NCBI GenBank assembly: GCA_030452985.1 | Contig: JAKDLG010000004.1 | Location: 1 to 64,000 of the forward strand | Source of the DNA: Humibacillus sp. | GTDB lineage: Bacteria > Actinomycetota > Actinomycetes > Actinomycetales > Dermatophilaceae | Direction of reading: 5' to 3' | DNA: 64,000 bases | Shown: piece after piece, positions 20,639 through 28,734 of the stretch | Layout: every line of letters begins with the position of its first letter | How positions within the stretch are numbered: position 1 is the stretch's first letter | Made by a program: the position numbers and the translations under genes | Notes under the pieces: generated by a model | Told to the model about the DNA's origin: nothing | Database searches by the model: none | What the model saw: only the letters and a program-made list of their open reading frames with translations

Positions 20639-21598
20639 CTCCCCGGCCGGCGGGTCGTCAGAGGGCCCGGCCGGCAAGGAGTCGTAGGCCACGAAGTAGG
20701 CCGGCCGGCCCTGCAGGTGGGTGTACATTCGCCCGATGTACTCGCCCAGGATGCCGACGCACAACAGCTGGATGGCTCCGAACCCCGAGACGATGGCGAC
20801 GGTGGAGGTCCAGCCGGCCACCGTGTGCCCGCTGACCTGCGCGATGAGGGTGTAAGCGACGAGCAGCACCGCGATGAGCGCGCCACCGAAGCCGGCGAAG
20901 GTCGCGACCCGCAGCGGCGCGGTCGAGAACCCGGTCATGGCGTCGATCGAGAGCGTGACCATCTTCAGCAGGGGGTACTTCGAGGCGCCGGCGGCCCGTT
21001 CGTCGCGGCGGTACTCGACCGCCTCGGAGGGAAAGCCCAGGGCGGGCACGATGAAGCGCAGCACGCGGTTGTGGTCGGGCAGGGAGTTGACCGCGTCGAC
21101 AGTGGCGCGAGACATCAGCCGGAAGTCACCGGCATCCGCATGGGCCGAGGTCGCCGAGATGACGCCGATCACCCGGTAGAACGCCCGGGCGGAGGTGCGT
21201 TTGAACATGCTGTCGCTCGAACGGTCGGCCCGCACGCCGTAGACCACGTCGACCCCGCGGTCGCGAGCGACGGCCAGCATCTGGGGGATGACCTCCGGCG
21301 GGTCCTGCAGGTCGGCGTCGAGCGTGACGACGTAGGCGCCGCGGGCAGCGACGAGGCCCGCCGACACGGCGGCCTGGTGCCCGGCGTTCGCGCGAAGCCG
21401 CAGAACCCGCAGGGCGGGCCAGTCACGCTGGTAGCGCTGCAGCAGCGCCGGTGTGAGGTCGGTGCTGCCGTCGTCGACGGCGACGACCTCGTAGGTGACC
21501 TCGAGGTCGTCGAGCAGCGGGCGCAGCCGTTCGACGAGCAGCGGTAGCACCTCCTGCTCGTTGTACATCGGGATCACCACCGACAGCTCGAGAACCAT
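20570..21598 (-). CDS. GT2 family glycosyltransferase, polyprenyl-phosphate type
   Basis: 342-residue membrane glycosyltransferase. The cytoplasmic GT-A domain has ELSVVIPMYNEQEVLPLL, VDDGSTDLT and the metal-binding TLDADLQDPPEVIPQM. The C-terminus has two long hydrophobic helices (about 232-257 and 268-292), as in GtrB/DPM1-like enzymes. These attach a sugar to polyprenyl phosphate for later transfer to envelope polymers. The start ATG 21598 leads straight into the first beta strand. It overlaps the methyltransferase gene tail-to-tail. Confidence 0.87.
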   Translation of the reverse strand: MVLELSVVIPMYNEQEVLPLLVERLRPLLDDLEVTYEVVAVDDGSTDLTPALLQRYQRDWPALRVLRLRANAGHQAAVSAGLVAARGAYVVTLDADLQDPPEVIPQMLAVARDRGVDVVYGVRADRSSDSMFKRTSARAFYRVIGVISATSAHADAGDFRLMSRATVDAVNSLPDHNRVLRFIVPALGFPSEAVEYRRDERAAGASKYPLLKMVTLSIDAMTGFSTAPLRVATFAGFGGALIAVLLVAYTLIAQVSGHTVAGWTSTVAIVSGFGAIQLLCVGILGEYIGRMYTHLQGRPAYFVAYDSLPAGPSDDPPAGESAAVRAGRGPNEQADARQILHG

Positions 21599-21694
21599 GC
21601 CCCCAGCGTACGGCCGCCGACGGGGATGCCCTGTCGCCTCGCTGTGTCGTCACGGCTCTGCTGCGGATGCCGCCGGGCCGGGTAGCGTGCGAGG

Positions 21695-22276
21695 GTGCTG
21701 CATCGCGTCGAACCCCCGTCATCGGAGACGGCGTCGCCACAGCGGGGAGACCAGGTGTTCGGTCGGTTCACCAAGTGGGGCGGGGGCGCGCACTGGCAGT
21801 GGCAGGGCCGCTACCTCGACGAGGACGAGTTCGGACGGTGGTTCGAGGCGCCCGCCGGCACCCGATGCTCGCGGCCCGGAGTCAGCTTTCTCGAGGCGGA
21901 CCCGTGGGTCTCCCTCGTGCCGCGCGACGCCGGGTGGGTGGCCGGCTTCTACCCCGCCACCAAGGACATCAGCCTGTATGTCGACATGACGACATACGCC
22001 AGTTGGCTACCCCTGGCGCCGGGGCGAGACGGACCCCGCTGGGAGGTGACCATGGTCGACCTCGATCTCGACGTCATCCTCACCCGCGAGGGTCACCTCT
22101 TCGTCGACGACGAGGACGAGTTCGCGGCGCACCGGGCTCTGCTGGCGTACCCGTCCGACGTCGTCACGCTCGCCGAACGAACATCGCGGGAGGTGGTCGA
22201 GGCTGTCTCAGCGGGGCGCGAGCCCTTCGCAACCGTCGGTTTCGAGAGACTGCGGCAGGTAACCTGCGCAGAATGA
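21695..22276 (+). CDS. DUF402 domain protein
   Basis: 193-residue protein with the DUF402 (FomD/YgaC-like) barrel: VSLVPRDAGWVAGFYPATKDISLYVDMTTYA and the acidic MVDLDLDVILTREGHLFVDDEDEF. Members are small phosphohydrolases or nucleotide-binding proteins, and the conserved Asp-rich strand fits metal binding. The GTG start gives the family length. Its stop overlaps the kinase start (ATGA), suggesting co-translation. Confidence 0.8.
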   Translation: MLHRVEPPSSETASPQRGDQVFGRFTKWGGGAHWQWQGRYLDEDEFGRWFEAPAGTRCSRPGVSFLEADPWVSLVPRDAGWVAGFYPATKDISLYVDMTTYASWLPLAPGRDGPRWEVTMVDLDLDVILTREGHLFVDDEDEFAAHRALLAYPSDVVTLAERTSREVVEAVSAGREPFATVGFERLRQVTCAE

Positions 22277-23754
22277 GCGCTGTCGGGAGGGCCGGTTCGG
22301 ATGACCTCTCGGGCGGCCTCGGTGGACTCGGTGGACTCGGTGGCGGCAGTGACGTCGTCGCCGGTCGCTACGCGCTCGTCGACCCGATCGCCTCGGGTGG
22401 CACCGGCACCGTGTGGCGCGCCTACGACCACGAGCGCGACCAGTGGTGCGCGGCGAAGGTGATGCGCCAGCGGCACGCGGGCGAGCTGCTGCGGTTCGCC
22501 CGCGAACAGTCGGTGCGCTTGCAGCACCCGCACATCGCGAGCCCCTACGCGTGGGCGGCCGACGACGGCACCGTGCTCATCGCGAGCGAGCTGGTCGACG
22601 GCGGCTCGCTGCACACGCTGATCGGCGACTACGGCCCGCTCGACGAACCGACCGTCGTGGTGCTGCTCGAGCAGGTCCTCTCGGCGCTCGCCGCCATGCA
22701 CGAGGCGAGGCTCGTGCACCGGGACGTCAAGCCGGGCAACGTCCTGCTCCGCGCCACCGGCGACGGCCCGTTGCACTGCATGCTCACCGACTTCGGGCTG
22801 ACGATCGGCGCCGACGACCCGCGCCTGACCCAGACCGGCATGGTCATCGGCACCCCCGGCTACCTCCCGCCCGAGGTGATGCTCGGCACCGCCCGACCGC
22901 ACCCCAGCCACGACGTGTACGCCGCCGGTCGGCTGGCCCTGACGATGGCCCTCGGCCTCGAGCCTCGAACGGCGGGCTGGCCGGCGCCCGGCCACGAACC
23001 GCTCGGCCCAAACAGCCAACTCGACGAGGAACGGCTCGCACGTGTGGTGGACCCCCAGCTGCAGGCCGCGCTGCGGCTCATGACCGAGGCCGAACCGGCC
23101 CGGCGACCCACCGACGCCCAGGCAGCGATCCTGCTGCTGGCCGGCATCCCGCGCTGCGCATCGTCGCGAACAGCCGACGGCGACCCGGTGACCGTGTTCA
23201 ACCAGCTACCCGCCACCACGACCACGCCAGGCCTGGTTGACCGTTCTGACGACGCCTCTGGCGTGGGCTCTGATGACGGGGCTGTCGACGCTGCTGCCGG
23301 CGTGGCTGTCGAAACCAGACAGGAGACGGATGCCAACGAGGAGGCCGACGGCGGCACGACGGTGCTACGGGTGCGGCCGACCGCGGCCCAGCGGGAGGGT
23401 GACCACGACCGGCCCGCCCCACCGACGGCGCCGTCGTCGCCTCCGGTAGAACCTCTTGAGTCGGCGGCTGCCGCGGAGGCGCCGAGACGCCCAGCTCGTC
23501 GACCCCGGCGGAGGTCGGTCGGCGCGGTGCTGGCGGTCGTGGTCGCGGCAGCCGGCACCGCGGTTGCGGCCGCCACCGGTTGGGGGCCGTTCGACGACTC
23601 ACCAGCCCCGTCGGTCGTCCCCACGGCCCCGATCGTGCACCCAGCCGCGATGGGCGAGGCGTGCGGGTGGCAGCAGCAGGGTGACGTGGTCAACGCTGCC
23701 CAGGGCCCGCTGACGTGTCGCCTCGTCGACGGGGCCTACGTCTGGGGTCCCTGA
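22273..23754 (+). CDS. Membrane-anchored Ser/Thr protein kinase
   Basis: 493-residue Hanks-type kinase. A Gly/Leu-rich start precedes the P-loop (VDPIASGGTGTVWRAYDH), catalytic Lys (CAAKVMRQ), HRD loop (LVHRDVKPGNVLL), DFG (LTDFGLTIG) and the APE-region equivalent (GYLPPEVMLG). After a Thr/Pro/Ala-rich linker there is a single membrane helix (SVGAVLAVVVAAAGTAVAAATGW) and a short extracellular tail with two Cys. Unlike PknB it has no PASTA repeats. It overlaps the DUF402 gene, which might be functionally linked. Confidence 0.9.
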   Translation: MSAVGRAGSDDLSGGLGGLGGLGGGSDVVAGRYALVDPIASGGTGTVWRAYDHERDQWCAAKVMRQRHAGELLRFAREQSVRLQHPHIASPYAWAADDGTVLIASELVDGGSLHTLIGDYGPLDEPTVVVLLEQVLSALAAMHEARLVHRDVKPGNVLLRATGDGPLHCMLTDFGLTIGADDPRLTQTGMVIGTPGYLPPEVMLGTARPHPSHDVYAAGRLALTMALGLEPRTAGWPAPGHEPLGPNSQLDEERLARVVDPQLQAALRLMTEAEPARRPTDAQAAILLLAGIPRCASSRTADGDPVTVFNQLPATTTTPGLVDRSDDASGVGSDDGAVDAAAGVAVETRQETDANEEADGGTTVLRVRPTAAQREGDHDRPAPPTAPSSPPVEPLESAAAAEAPRRPARRPRRRSVGAVLAVVVAAAGTAVAAATGWGPFDDSPAPSVVPTAPIVHPAAMGEACGWQQQGDVVNAAQGPLTCRLVDGAYVWGP

Positions 23755-23780
23755 GGCGACTGAGGCGACTGCCCCTGACG

Positions 23781-23924
23781 TCAGTCCGCTGGGGTGCGGC
23801 GCGACCTGGCCTGCATTGCCACCACGGCCAGCCCCGCGCCGCCCACCGCGGCCGCGAGGAGTAGCCAAACCGTCAGGGCATCGGCGCCCAGGATCCGGGG
23901 GTCTCCCGAGCTGAAGCTGCTCAT
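23781..23924 (-). CDS. Possible 47-residue single-helix membrane protein
   Basis: Short frame starting ATG 23924 with one membrane helix (LTVWLLLAAAVGGAGLAVVAMQ) followed by ARSRRTPAD. It begins 25 bases after the stop of the VWA gene on the same strand. Its helix-plus-RRTP ending resembles the C-terminus of that VWA protein (TRARRTPPDGTQA). It could be a companion of the VWA protein or a remnant of a duplicated C-terminus. The ribosome binding site is weak. Confidence 0.4.
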   Translation of the reverse strand: MSSFSSGDPRILGADALTVWLLLAAAVGGAGLAVVAMQARSRRTPAD

Positions 23925-23948
23925 CGTCGCAGGGTCGACGGCTGGCGT

Positions 23949-26000
23949 CTACGCCTGGGTGCCGTCGGGTGGAGTGCGGCGGGCTCGGGTCACGAGCACG
24001 GTGGCGCCGGCTCCGACGAGCGCGGCCAGCGCGGCGATGAGCACGAAGACGAGCACGCCGGGGCCGCCTGAGTCGGCCGACGACTGCTCGGCAGCGACCG
24101 TGGCGGCATCGCCGGGCGGTGGCGGTGTGGCAGCCGTGGTGGGTGCGACCGTCGCGTCGGTTGAGTCGGGACGCGTGGTAGGGCCAGTGGCATCGGTGGC
24201 CGGCTGATAGACCGGCCCCGCCTCCGGAGTGCCGACCACGACGGCGGTGATGAGGTAGCGGGTGCGCGACGGCGTCTTCTGCTTGAAGCGCGCCCCCAGC
24301 TCGATGTAATACGCACCGTCGAGCTGGAAGTGTTTGAGATCGAGGCTGGAGCTCGTGCGATTGGTCCAGCGCACCGGGTGCTTCGTGGTGGCTGAGAAGG
24401 CTCTTTTGTCAATGTCTTTGGTGAACCAGAACCGCCCGTTGGTGTCGCCCGTTCTGGCCGCCGGTTGGCGCAGCGGGTTATACAGGTTGGTTTCGATGAT
24501 GGCGGGTCTGTCGAGCGTGGGAGTGGCGGGGCCGACCTCCTTGATGACGTAGGCGAAGCGTTGGCCCCACAACAGGTCGACCTTGAAGAAGCGGTGCTCT
24601 CCCGTGGTGATCTCGTCGGTGTAGGTCACTCCGCTGGTGAGTCGGGGCGCATCGTTGAACCCGGTGCCGCCCTCGATAGACCGGGGGGGCCCGAAGCGCG
24701 GCTGGGCCACGGGCGGTAGCGCCTCGGTTTGCGCGGACGGCACGTTCGACGTGTCGGCCGGGGGCTCGAGGCGCACGACGAGCTCGAGCGGGAGGGCGTC
24801 CTGGAGGAACGCGTCCCCGACCCGGCTTACCTCGAGCACGGCCCGCCCGTCGACCGGACACCTTTTCGAGGCGTTCTTCGGGCCCAGCGAGCGCACGAGC
24901 ACCGCGCTGGGGACCCCTGACTTCTCCCCGTTGAAGATCTCCGTCTTGGACGCTCGCTCACAGGTCTCACCGGACGGCCCTCGCAGGATCAGCGACACCC
25001 CGAGAAATCGCGAGTCGAAGTAGTCGACCCCGCCCGGCCGGGCCGGAGGCACGAGGGTGCCAGCGACGTACAACGTGGCGTCCGGTTGGAGGTCGACGGT
25101 GTAGAACTTCGTGGTCCCCGTTCCGAGCCCCGGGCCACTGCTGTCCGCGCCCTTGGCCAAAGTGTCGAGGTACTGGCCGGGTTGCAACAGGGGGGCCTGC
25201 GTGGAGGCCTGGTCGGCGCCGGTGATCTTGGTGCCTCTGGCGGCGTAACCGGTGACGGCGTAGTCGACCTTGACCTTGAGGGCGCTGGTGAGCTGGTCGG
25301 CGTCGGTGGCGTCGCTGTAGGTGCCGCCCGTCGCGGTGGCGACGCAGGAGAGCTGGGCGCGGGCTTTGGCGTCGACCTTGAACCCGACGGTGTGCACGGT
25401 GAGGTCGACGCCTTGCTTCTTCAGTTCTTTGGCGACGTCGCAGGGGGCGGGGGGTGCGCAGGTGTCTTCGCCGTCGGAGACGAGCACGATCGAGCGGGGC
25501 CCTTCTTGGGGTAGGGCCTTGGCGGCGGCGCGTAGGGCGTTGCCGATGGGGGTGTAGCCGGAGGCCTTGACGCTGTTGACGGCGGCGGACATGGATGCCG
25601 GGTCGAGTGGTCCGACGGGTACGAGGGTGCGGATGTCTTGGCAGCCCTTGGCTTTGTCGGAGGCGCCCGAGCCGGTGGTGGCGCCGTAGACGGTGAGCCC
25701 GACCTTCGTGTCAGCCGGCAGCGCGGTCACCAGGGAGGTGACGGCCTTCTTGGCGGCGTCGATGCGGGGGCCGGGGGCGTCGGTCTCGTTCATCGAGCCG
25801 GACGCATCGAGTACGACCATGACCGGCACGCTCGCTGACGTCGGTGAGACAGCGGGCGAGAGCGCGGCCGCTGCGGAGGCTGGCGATGCCGTGACGACGC
25901 CGATCCCGGCCAGGGCCACGGCGACCAAAGCAGCGGCATACCGCAACCGGCCTGACCGCCCTCGAGACGACGACGCTGAGCTGGCGAGGTCTGGTGCCAC
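23949..26000 (-). CDS. Secreted, membrane-anchored von Willebrand factor A domain protein
   Basis: 683-residue protein with a signal peptide (RLRYAAALVAVALAGIGVVTASPASA), then a VWA domain carrying the MIDAS motif DASGSMNE and a conserved DGEDTCAPPAPCD segment. A large beta-rich region of ~350 residues and a C-terminal helix (VLVFVLIAALAALVGAGATVLV) with a basic tail follow. It probably binds a ligand or partner protein outside the membrane in a metal-dependent way. I chose GTG 26000, which has AGGGGG six bases upstream, over ATG 26054. It is divergent from an HTH regulator across a gap with two palindromes. Confidence 0.85.
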   Translation of the reverse strand: MAPDLASSASSSRGRSGRLRYAAALVAVALAGIGVVTASPASAAAALSPAVSPTSASVPVMVVLDASGSMNETDAPGPRIDAAKKAVTSLVTALPADTKVGLTVYGATTGSGASDKAKGCQDIRTLVPVGPLDPASMSAAVNSVKASGYTPIGNALRAAAKALPQEGPRSIVLVSDGEDTCAPPAPCDVAKELKKQGVDLTVHTVGFKVDAKARAQLSCVATATGGTYSDATDADQLTSALKVKVDYAVTGYAARGTKITGADQASTQAPLLQPGQYLDTLAKGADSSGPGLGTGTTKFYTVDLQPDATLYVAGTLVPPARPGGVDYFDSRFLGVSLILRGPSGETCERASKTEIFNGEKSGVPSAVLVRSLGPKNASKRCPVDGRAVLEVSRVGDAFLQDALPLELVVRLEPPADTSNVPSAQTEALPPVAQPRFGPPRSIEGGTGFNDAPRLTSGVTYTDEITTGEHRFFKVDLLWGQRFAYVIKEVGPATPTLDRPAIIETNLYNPLRQPAARTGDTNGRFWFTKDIDKRAFSATTKHPVRWTNRTSSSLDLKHFQLDGAYYIELGARFKQKTPSRTRYLITAVVVGTPEAGPVYQPATDATGPTTRPDSTDATVAPTTAATPPPPGDAATVAAEQSSADSGGPGVLVFVLIAALAALVGAGATVLVTRARRTPPDGTQA

Positions 26001-26018
26001 GGAGAACCCCCTGGTAGT

Positions 26019-26030
26019 TTGCAGGTGCAA
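26019..26030. promoter_or_regulatory. TTGCA-N2-TGCAA palindrome (site 1)
   Basis: TTGCAGGTGCAA is a perfect dyad with a two-base centre, 19 bases upstream of the VWA start. A second copy is centred 28 bases away. It is probably an operator for the divergent HTH protein. Confidence 0.6.
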
Positions 26031-26038
26031 TGATCGAA

Positions 26039-26058
26039 GCAAACATTTGCACATGCAA
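26039..26058. promoter_or_regulatory. TTGCA-N2-TGCAA palindrome (site 2) with overlapping dyad
   Basis: TTGCACATGCAA at 26047-26058 has the same arms as site 1. It overlaps another dyad, GCAAACATTTGC at 26039-26050. Two equal palindromes in one short divergent gap strongly suggest a cooperative regulator site. Confidence 0.6.
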
Positions 26059-26106
26059 TCGAAAAGCGCAAGCGTTCGTCGCTGTACTGACGACAGGAGA
26101 CCACAG

Positions 26107-26613
26107 GTGAGTGCCGACGTACCGGCGATTCCCGGACCTGGCGAAGAGCAGCAGCGTGCGCTCTACGGCGAGAGCTGGGCCGATCGTCTGGGCCGGTTGA
26201 TGATGGCCTACCGGCTGTCGCAGGCACGTCTGGCCGGTGTGATCGGCTTGAGCGCGCCGATGCTGAGCCAGCTGGTCACCGGCCACCGGGTCAAGATCAG
26301 CAACCCGGCGGTCTTCGGGCGCATCGTGCGCCTCGAGGAGCTGAAGGCCGACCCCCGCGTGACCTCCGCCGACCCGGCATCCATCGCGGCGGTTCTCGAG
26401 GAGGTGGCGGCCTCGAGCCCGGTGCTGACGACGATGACAGCCCGGGTCGCGGGCCCCCGTCAGCAGCCGGGAGCGGCGAAGGATGCCGGTGGTGATCTCA
26501 GGCGTCACCTCGCCACCCTCGCCGAGCCGGCTCAGCTCGCTGCGGCAGCGGCTGCTGCTGAGGCGGCCGGCGCCACCGCCCTGGCCGAGGTGCTGCGCGA
26601 GGCGGCCGGCTGA
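26107..26613 (+). CDS. XRE-like helix-turn-helix regulator
   Basis: 168-residue DNA-binding protein. The HTH lies at about residues 24-65 (WADRLGRLMMAYRLSQARLAGVIGLSAPMLSQLVTGHRVKISNP), which fits an XRE-type fold. The C-terminal half is Ala-rich and probably helical. GTG 26107 follows ACAGGAGACCACAG. It is divergent from the VWA gene with two TTGCA-N2-TGCAA palindromes between them, so it likely regulates both. The signal it senses is not evident. Confidence 0.8.
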   Translation: MSADVPAIPGPGEEQQRALYGESWADRLGRLMMAYRLSQARLAGVIGLSAPMLSQLVTGHRVKISNPAVFGRIVRLEELKADPRVTSADPASIAAVLEEVAASSPVLTTMTARVAGPRQQPGAAKDAGGDLRRHLATLAEPAQLAAAAAAAEAAGATALAEVLREAAG

Positions 26614-26665
26614 CCGGCATCGACCGTCGTGTGCTGTTGCCACGGTTGGGCGCTAGGCTGACCCC

Positions 26666-26896
26666 ATGTCTGACCGAGTGCAGAGCGTCCTGAGCCTGGT
26701 CCCCGCAGAGGCCACCAACGAGCTCCCCATGCCGGTGATCGCTTATTTCCTGATCACCTTCGCGCTCTTCCTGCTGTTGCTCGGCGTGACGTGGAGCTTC
26801 CGCAACACCGCGTACAAGGTGCAGTCGCCCCGGCCCGCGCCCGAGCCGCACGACGCACCGGGCAGTGCCGTGTCGTCAGACGGGTCGCAACACTGA
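26666..26896 (+). CDS. Small single-helix membrane protein
   Basis: 76-residue protein with one central membrane helix ([22 protein letters not shown]) followed by a basic then Pro/Ser-rich cytoplasmic tail. It starts 50 bases after the HTH gene and ends two bases before nadD. Comparable small membrane proteins precede nadD in many actinobacteria, but no function is known to me. Confidence 0.75.
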   Translation: MSDRVQSVLSLVPAEATNELPMPVIAYFLITFALFLLLLGVTWSFRNTAYKVQSPRPAPEPHDAPGSAVSSDGSQH

Positions 26897-26898
26897 GC

Positions 26899-27591
26899 AT
26901 GCGCCTTGGCGTCATGGGTGGGACGTTCGACCCGATCCACCATGGGCACCTCGTCGCTGCCAGTGAGGTGCAGGCGCTCTTCGACCTCGACGAGGTCGTC
27001 TTCGTTCCGACCGGAAAACCGTGGCAGAAGGCCGACAAGCATGTCTCGCCGGCCGAGCACCGCTACCTGATGACGGTCATCGCCACCGCCAGCAACCCGA
27101 GGTTCACGGTGAGCCGGGTCGACATCGACCGCCCCGGGCCGACCTACACGATCGACACCCTGCGCGACATCTCGGCCGAGCGTCCCGGTGACGAGTTGTT
27201 CTTCATCACCGGCGCCGACGCCCTGGCCGAGATCCTGTCGTGGAAGGACGCCGACCACATCTGGGATCTCGCCCACTTCGTGGGGGTCACCCGACCCGGG
27301 CACGTGCTGTCTGACAAGGGCCTACCCGAGCATCGCGTCACCCTGCAGGAGGTGCCGGCCATGGCGATCAGCTCGACCGGATGCCGTGAGCGCGTGGCCG
27401 ACGGTGAGCCCGTCTGGTACCTGGTACCCGATGGCGTCGTCCAGTACATCAACAAGTACGGCCTCTACACCGGGCCACGGGTGGCTTCTCGCCCCGCGGT
27501 CGCCCCGAGAAGCGAACCCGGGCCGGCTGCGCACCCGGCCGCCTCACTGACAGAACACACCAAGGCACTCTTGCCGCAAGGAGATTCGTGA
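26899..27591 (+). CDS. nadD: Nicotinate-nucleotide adenylyltransferase
   Basis: Adenylates nicotinate mononucleotide in NAD synthesis. The 230-residue product has the nucleotidyltransferase motifs [15 protein letters not shown] and [14 protein letters not shown] (the ISST/R element), plus [13 protein letters not shown] 26899 starts the conserved domain. The last ~35 residues are a variable Pro/Ala-rich tail. The stop overlaps rsfS (GTGA), the standard nadD-rsfS operon. Confidence 0.96.
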   Translation: MRLGVMGGTFDPIHHGHLVAASEVQALFDLDEVVFVPTGKPWQKADKHVSPAEHRYLMTVIATASNPRFTVSRVDIDRPGPTYTIDTLRDISAERPGDELFFITGADALAEILSWKDADHIWDLAHFVGVTRPGHVLSDKGLPEHRVTLQEVPAMAISSTGCRERVADGEPVWYLVPDGVVQYINKYGLYTGPRVASRPAVAPRSEPGPAAHPAASLTEHTKALLPQGDS

Positions 27592-28007
27592 CCGCAACAG
27601 AACGTTCGCTTCAGCTCGCCAAGGTGGCGGCCGTGGCCGCTGAGGAGAAGATCGCCGAGAAGGTCATGGCCATCGACGTCAGCGACCAGATGCCGCTCAC
27701 CGACGTGTTCGTGATCGCCTCGGCTGCCTCCGAGCGCCAGGTCGGTTCCATCGTCGACGAGGTCGAGGACCGCCTGCGTGAGCTGGGCTGCAAGCCCCTG
27801 CGTCGTGAGGGTCAGCGTGAGGGCCGTTGGGTGCTCATCGACTTCGGCGACATCATCGTGCACGTCCAACACGAGGAGGAGCGCGAGTACTACGCGCTCG
27901 AGCGGCTGTGGAAGGACTGCCCGGAGGTCGACCTGAGCGCGATCGAGCCGCTGCCACGACCGGTGCCGGTCGACGCGGACGACCTTGACGAGGTCGACGA
28001 GGCGTGA
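27588..28007 (+). CDS. rsfS: Ribosome silencing factor RsfS
   Basis: Binds L14 on the 50S subunit and blocks subunit joining when nutrients are short. The 139-residue DUF143 protein has the core [38 protein letters not shown] and [28 protein letters not shown]. The C-terminal acidic tail is typical of actinobacteria. It overlaps nadD upstream and the phosphatase downstream. Confidence 0.96.
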   Translation: MTATERSLQLAKVAAVAAEEKIAEKVMAIDVSDQMPLTDVFVIASAASERQVGSIVDEVEDRLRELGCKPLRREGQREGRWVLIDFGDIIVHVQHEEEREYYALERLWKDCPEVDLSAIEPLPRPVPVDADDLDEVDEA

Positions 28008-28660
28008 GCCCCGCAGAGGGGGCGGCTCCGCGACGCATCGTGGTGATGCGTCATGCGGAGACGGTCGACAACGCGGCCCGGGTCTGGCAGGGCCACAAGG
28101 ACTCCGCGCTCTCGGCCGTGGGTCGCGAACAGGTCGCGGCGGCCGCACCGCACGTGGCCGCCTACCGACCGGCGTTGCTCGTCTCGAGCGACCTGCAGCG
28201 CGCTGCTGCCACGGCCGACGCCATCGCCGGGCTCACCGGCCTGGAGCTGCGGCTCGACTCTCGTCTTCGCGAGGTGCATGTCGGCCAGTGGCAGGGCCTG
28301 CGGGTCGAGGACGTGCGCGAACGTTTCCCCGACGACATCGCGGCGCTCGAGCGGGGCGACGACGTGCCCAGGGGCGTCACGGGAGAGACCCGAGAGCAGG
28401 TGGCCGCACGGGCGGGCGCCGCGATCCGGGAGGTCGAGCGTGAGCTGCTACCCGGCGAGACGGCTGTCATCGTGGCGCACGGGGTGTCGGGCAGCCTGGC
28501 CGCAACCGAGCTGGTGGGCCTGCACCGTGATGTGGCGGATGCCGTGCTGCGTGGGGTCGACAACTGCCACTGGATCGACCTCGTCGAGACGGGCAAGAGC
28601 TACTCGGAAGCGTCACGTTGGAGAATCGCCGGTTGGAACCTCGGCCCCTGGAAGACCTGA
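28004..28660 (+). CDS. Histidine phosphatase family protein
   Basis: 218-residue phosphoglycerate-mutase-like phosphatase. The catalytic motif is VVMRHAETVDN, with the second His in VIVAHGVSGSLAA and a proton donor in LREVHVGQWQGL. In actinobacteria a phosphatase of this kind regularly follows rsfS and is sometimes linked to phosphosugar metabolism. The GTG start overlaps the rsfS stop. It is the last chromosomal gene before tRNA-Ala. Confidence 0.9.
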   Translation: MSPAEGAAPRRIVVMRHAETVDNAARVWQGHKDSALSAVGREQVAAAAPHVAAYRPALLVSSDLQRAAATADAIAGLTGLELRLDSRLREVHVGQWQGLRVEDVRERFPDDIAALERGDDVPRGVTGETREQVAARAGAAIREVERELLPGETAVIVAHGVSGSLAATELVGLHRDVADAVLRGVDNCHWIDLVETGKSYSEASRWRIAGWNLGPWKT

Positions 28661-28704
28661 CCCCCCATGGGCCCCGCCCGGACGTGACTCCGGTGCGATC
28701 CGAT

Positions 28705-28734
28705 TTGGGATCAGACCTGTTCTTTGGCTAGAGT
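28705..28734 (+). promoter_or_regulatory. Promoter of tRNA-Ala
   Basis: TTGGGA (28705-28710), an 18-base spacer and TAGAGT (28729-28734) form a plausible housekeeping promoter. The expected start is about 40 bases before the tRNA. It overlaps the 3' end of the recombinase frame on the other strand. Confidence 0.55.
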
